Notes under the pieces: generated by a model | Database searches by the model: none | Seen by the model: the letters and a program-made list of their open reading frames with translations, nothing else | What the model was told of the DNA's origin: nothing | Made by a program: the position numbers and the translations under genes | Part shown: one piece after another, positions 61,506 to 64,000 of the stretch | How positions within the stretch are numbered: the stretch's first letter is position 1 | How the letters are laid out: each line of letters begins with the position of its first letter | Assembly (NCBI GenBank): GCA_945900785.1 | Contig: CAMDJM010000003.1 | Coordinates: 1-64,000, forward strand | Source of the DNA: Akkermansia muciniphila | GTDB lineage: Bacteria > Verrucomicrobiota > Verrucomicrobiia > Verrucomicrobiales > V1-33 | Length of the DNA: 64,000 nucleotides | Direction: 5' to 3'

Positions 61506-63908
61506 ATGCATCTCCCCCTCTCCAGCCTGCCCCTGCTTCTGATCACGGCCCTCCCTGCCGCCGCTGCTCCGGTCGATTTCTCCCATCAAATCGTCCCGAT
61601 CCTTCGCGAGCACTGCTCGGAGTGCCACACAGGCAACAAAAAGAAAGGCGGCCTCAGCATGAACGACCGCGCCAGCTTCCTCGCCGGCAGTGAAAACGGC
61701 CCGATCGTCGAACCCGGCAATGCGGCCAAAAGCCGCCTCATCGAAGTCCTCCATCCGCCTGATCCTGACGATCAAATGCCCCCCAAAGGCGGCCCGCTCC
61801 CTCCTGAAAAAATCGCTCTACTCCGGGCTTGGGTGGACGAAGGCCTCACCTGGGAAGAAGGATTCGCGTTTCAAAAACCCGCCTACGAGCCCCCCCTCCG
61901 TCCCCGCCATGTCGATCTCCCGCCCGCCACGGATGGCCGCGACCACCCGATCGACCGTCTCGTCGACCACTATCTGGCCAAAAACAACATCCCCCGCCCC
62001 GCCGCCCTGGACGATGCCGCCTTTCTCCGCCGCGCCTCGATGGATCTCAATGGTCTTCTGCCCGAGCCAGCTGCTTTCCTAGCCTTTATCGCTGACCCAG
62101 CCCCTGACAAACGCGCCCGTCTGATCCGCAGCCTGTTGGGAAGCGACGTCGCTTACACCGAGCACTGGCTCACCTTCTGGAACGACCTGCTGCGCAACGA
62201 CTACGACGGCACCGGCTTCATTACCGGAGGCCGCAAACAAATCACCCAATGGCTCTACGCCGCCCTGCTGCAGAATAAACCCTACGATCAGTTCGCCCGC
62301 GAACTCATCGCTCCCACCCCGGAAAGCGCCGGCTTCAGCGAAGGCATCAAATGGCGCGGCACCGTCAGCGCCGGCCAGACGACCGAAATCCAATTCGCCC
62401 AGAGCACCAGCCAATCCTTCCTCGGCATCAACATGAAGTGCGCGTCCTGCCACGACAGTTTTATCGACCGCTGGAAGCTCAGTGAAGCCTACGGTCTCGC
62501 TGCCGTCGTCTCTGAAAAACCCCTGGAACTTTTCCGCTGCGACAAAGCCACCGGCAAAATCCAAGGGGCGGCCTGGCTCTTCCCCGAACTTGGTGACATC
62601 GATCCTGCCAAGCCCGTCCACGAGCGCCAGCAGCAGATGGCCGCCCTGATGACGCATCCCGAAAACGGCCGCTTCACCCGCACCCTGGTCAACCGCCTCT
62701 GGCATCAGCTCCTTGGCCGCGGCATCATCTATCCTGTCGACGCCATGTCCACGCCGCCGTGGGATGCCGATCTCCTCGACTGGCTCGCCGTCGAATTCGC
62801 CGCCCAAAAATACGACCTTAAAAAAATGTTGGAGGTGATCTGCCTCTCCCAGGCCTATCAATCCAAATCCCAGACCCTCAGCCAGACCACCGACGCCGCC
62901 GGCTACCACTACGCCGGACCCCGTGCCAAGCGCCTCACCGCCGAGCAGTATGTTGACGCCCTCTGGCAACTTACCGGAGCCGCCCCGCAAAAACCTGACG
63001 CCCGCGTCGTCCGCATGAAAACGTCCACCGCTGCCGCCACCGGCGGACCGGTCCCTGCCAAAACCGCCACATGGATCTGGGGATCCTCCGCCGCGCCCGG
63101 CAACACCCCGCCAGCCAACGAAACCATCAAACTCCGTTACACATTCGAATCCGCTGCAGACCATCCCACCCTCGGGGCCGTCATCAGCTGCGACAATGAA
63201 TTCACCCTGCTGGTAAACGGCAAGGAGGTCAGCCGCAGCGCCGATTGGATGCAGCCCCAGACCCTGCTCCTTCCCAAGCTCATCAAAAAAGGCAAAAACG
63301 AGATCCTCGTCACGGCTAAAAACGGCGGAGATGGCCCCAACCCCGCCGGCTTCTTTTTCCAAGGCCTGATCCAGCCCACGGAAGGCAGTGCCATTCCTAT
63401 CGTTTCCAACGCTGCCTGGGAATGGTCCACCATGATCCCCCTCGAATGGAAGCCCGCCGTCATTGTCCCCACCGTGCCCGCCTGGGCTGAAAAAATCGAC
63501 CAGGCAGCCACCGGCCTGCTGACGGCTGCCTTCGAAAGCGGCAGCCAGATGGTCCGTGCCAGCCTGCTCAAGAGTGACTTTCTGATGCGCACCCTCGGCC
63601 GCCCTAACCGCGATCAAATCGTCAGCCTCCGCCCCAATGACCTCAGCACCCTGGAAGCGATCGACCTCTCCAATGGCAGTATTCTCGCCGGCTATTTGAG
63701 CAAGGGAGCGGAAGCTCTCCTCGCCCGCCCCTGGAAAAACCCTGACGAACTGACCGCCTGGATCTATCAATTCGCCCTTTCCCGCAATCCCACCCCCGCC
63801 GAGCTGTCCACTGTGCGGGACCTGATGCCCAACGGCCCCGACGCCACCTCCCTGCAGGATCTCCTCTGGGCTGTTTGCATGCTCCCCGAATTCCAACTCA
63901 ACCGATAA
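61506..63908 (+). CDS. Planctomycete-type cytochrome c DUF1549/DUF1553 protein
   Basis: 800 residues with a signal peptide ending ALPAAAAPV. A cytochrome-type domain has the haem motif CSECH near residue 37. DUF1549 follows (about 130-350: FLRRASMDLNGLLPEP, second motif CASCH near residue 314), then DUF1553 (RTLVNRLWHQLLGRG, LSQAYQSKS) with an inserted beta-sandwich domain at about 510-640. Such proteins are a mark of Planctomycetota and Verrucomicrobiota and are commonly paired with DUF1501 proteins; their substrates are thought to be polysaccharide-related. The next gene starts 8 bases later. Confidence 0.93.
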   Translation: MHLPLSSLPLLLITALPAAAAPVDFSHQIVPILREHCSECHTGNKKKGGLSMNDRASFLAGSENGPIVEPGNAAKSRLIEVLHPPDPDDQMPPKGGPLPPEKIALLRAWVDEGLTWEEGFAFQKPAYEPPLRPRHVDLPPATDGRDHPIDRLVDHYLAKNNIPRPAALDDAAFLRRASMDLNGLLPEPAAFLAFIADPAPDKRARLIRSLLGSDVAYTEHWLTFWNDLLRNDYDGTGFITGGRKQITQWLYAALLQNKPYDQFARELIAPTPESAGFSEGIKWRGTVSAGQTTEIQFAQSTSQSFLGINMKCASCHDSFIDRWKLSEAYGLAAVVSEKPLELFRCDKATGKIQGAAWLFPELGDIDPAKPVHERQQQMAALMTHPENGRFTRTLVNRLWHQLLGRGIIYPVDAMSTPPWDADLLDWLAVEFAAQKYDLKKMLEVICLSQAYQSKSQTLSQTTDAAGYHYAGPRAKRLTAEQYVDALWQLTGAAPQKPDARVVRMKTSTAAATGGPVPAKTATWIWGSSAAPGNTPPANETIKLRYTFESAADHPTLGAVISCDNEFTLLVNGKEVSRSADWMQPQTLLLPKLIKKGKNEILVTAKNGGDGPNPAGFFFQGLIQPTEGSAIPIVSNAAWEWSTMIPLEWKPAVIVPTVPAWAEKIDQAATGLLTAAFESGSQMVRASLLKSDFLMRTLGRPNRDQIVSLRPNDLSTLEAIDLSNGSILAGYLSKGAEALLARPWKNPDELTAWIYQFALSRNPTPAELSTVRDLMPNGPDATSLQDLLWAVCMLPEFQLNR

Positions 63909-63916
63909 AGCCCCCT

Positions 63917-64000
63917 ATGAGTGCCCTCGACCTTGATCAGCCCGAATCCCTCGCCCGCCGCGACTTCCTCAAGCGCCTCTCCGCCGCCTCCCTGGCCACC
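63917..64000 (+). CDS. DUF1501-type Tat-secreted protein, 5' end only
   Basis: The window ends after 28 codons. The visible sequence has a twin-arginine signal (LARRDFLKRLSAASLA). Position directly after a DUF1549/DUF1553 gene, with the typical short gap, makes a DUF1501 protein the best guess; the catalytic part is not visible. Confidence 0.75.
   Translation, partial: MSALDLDQPESLARRDFLKRLSAASLAT

Noticed and set aside
59269-63896. Long minus-strand frames (610 and 605 residues)
   Set aside because: Both are Gly-rich shadows of the DUF3616, SixA, PdeM and DUF1549/DUF1553 genes, which have clear family motifs.

Overview
The window reads as chromosomal DNA of a Verrucomicrobiota bacterium, most likely class Verrucomicrobiae. 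The evidence is the GC-rich coding, giant secreted proteins with lamin-tail, CotH and thrombospondin-3 modules, a planctomycete/verrucomicrobial-type DUF1549/DUF1553 cytochrome gene followed by the start of a twin-arginine DUF1501-type gene, an ECF sigma factor paired with a Ser/Thr kinase, and a TrmD of the NGA type. No rRNA, tRNA, CRISPR array, phage or intact insertion sequence was seen.

Layout. 1-8887 (minus): a truncated secreted protein, a GNAT acetyltransferase, an ABC permease/ATPase pair and a 1569-residue LTD/LamG/CotH protein. 9042-13375 (plus): an HGSNAT-like membrane acyltransferase, a PreA-like dihydropyrimidine dehydrogenase, an EF-hand protein and a secreted protein. 13411-16691: divergent sigma factor and Ser/Thr kinase. 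17162-27554 (plus): a TPR/STN-like protein, then two giant surface proteins that share one beta-rich module. 27683-36297: transglutaminase, degenerate SGNH protein, an orphan ABC ATPase with a partner, and several unknown secreted or membrane proteins, mostly minus strand. 36483-40953: an SGNH hydrolase, a very charged disordered protein and a TonB-like protein.

41064-42732 is a gene graveyard: a peptidase M14 fragment fused in frame to the end of a DUF3570 outer-membrane protein, then the start of an ApbE flavin transferase interrupted at a G11 tract, joined to an antisense, frameshifted response-regulator fragment. 42772-49017 holds a sulfatase/LTA-synthase-like enzyme divergent from an operon of an ABC-2-like permease, a DUF58 protein and a BatA/VWA protein, without the usual MoxR ATPase.

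The main find is 49586-52656: a cluster of attC-like recombination sites with no integrase in the window (a CALIN-type integron cassette cluster). Small, lower-GC genes (a membrane protein, a lipoprotein and a SUKH-like protein) are each followed by an imperfect hairpin of 69-131 bases. The last, long segment is gene-poor and full of palindromic repeats. A VIT1/CCC1-type transporter follows, flanked by two near-identical 51-base double-hairpin repeats.

53612-64000 returns to core-type genes: a cyclic-nucleotide-binding protein next to a PII protein, a YdjM-like hydrolase, trmD, a DUF255 thioredoxin-like lipoprotein, a DUF3616 protein, overlapping sixA-like and pdeM genes, and the DUF1549/DUF1553 cytochrome protein followed by the start of a DUF1501-type Tat protein.
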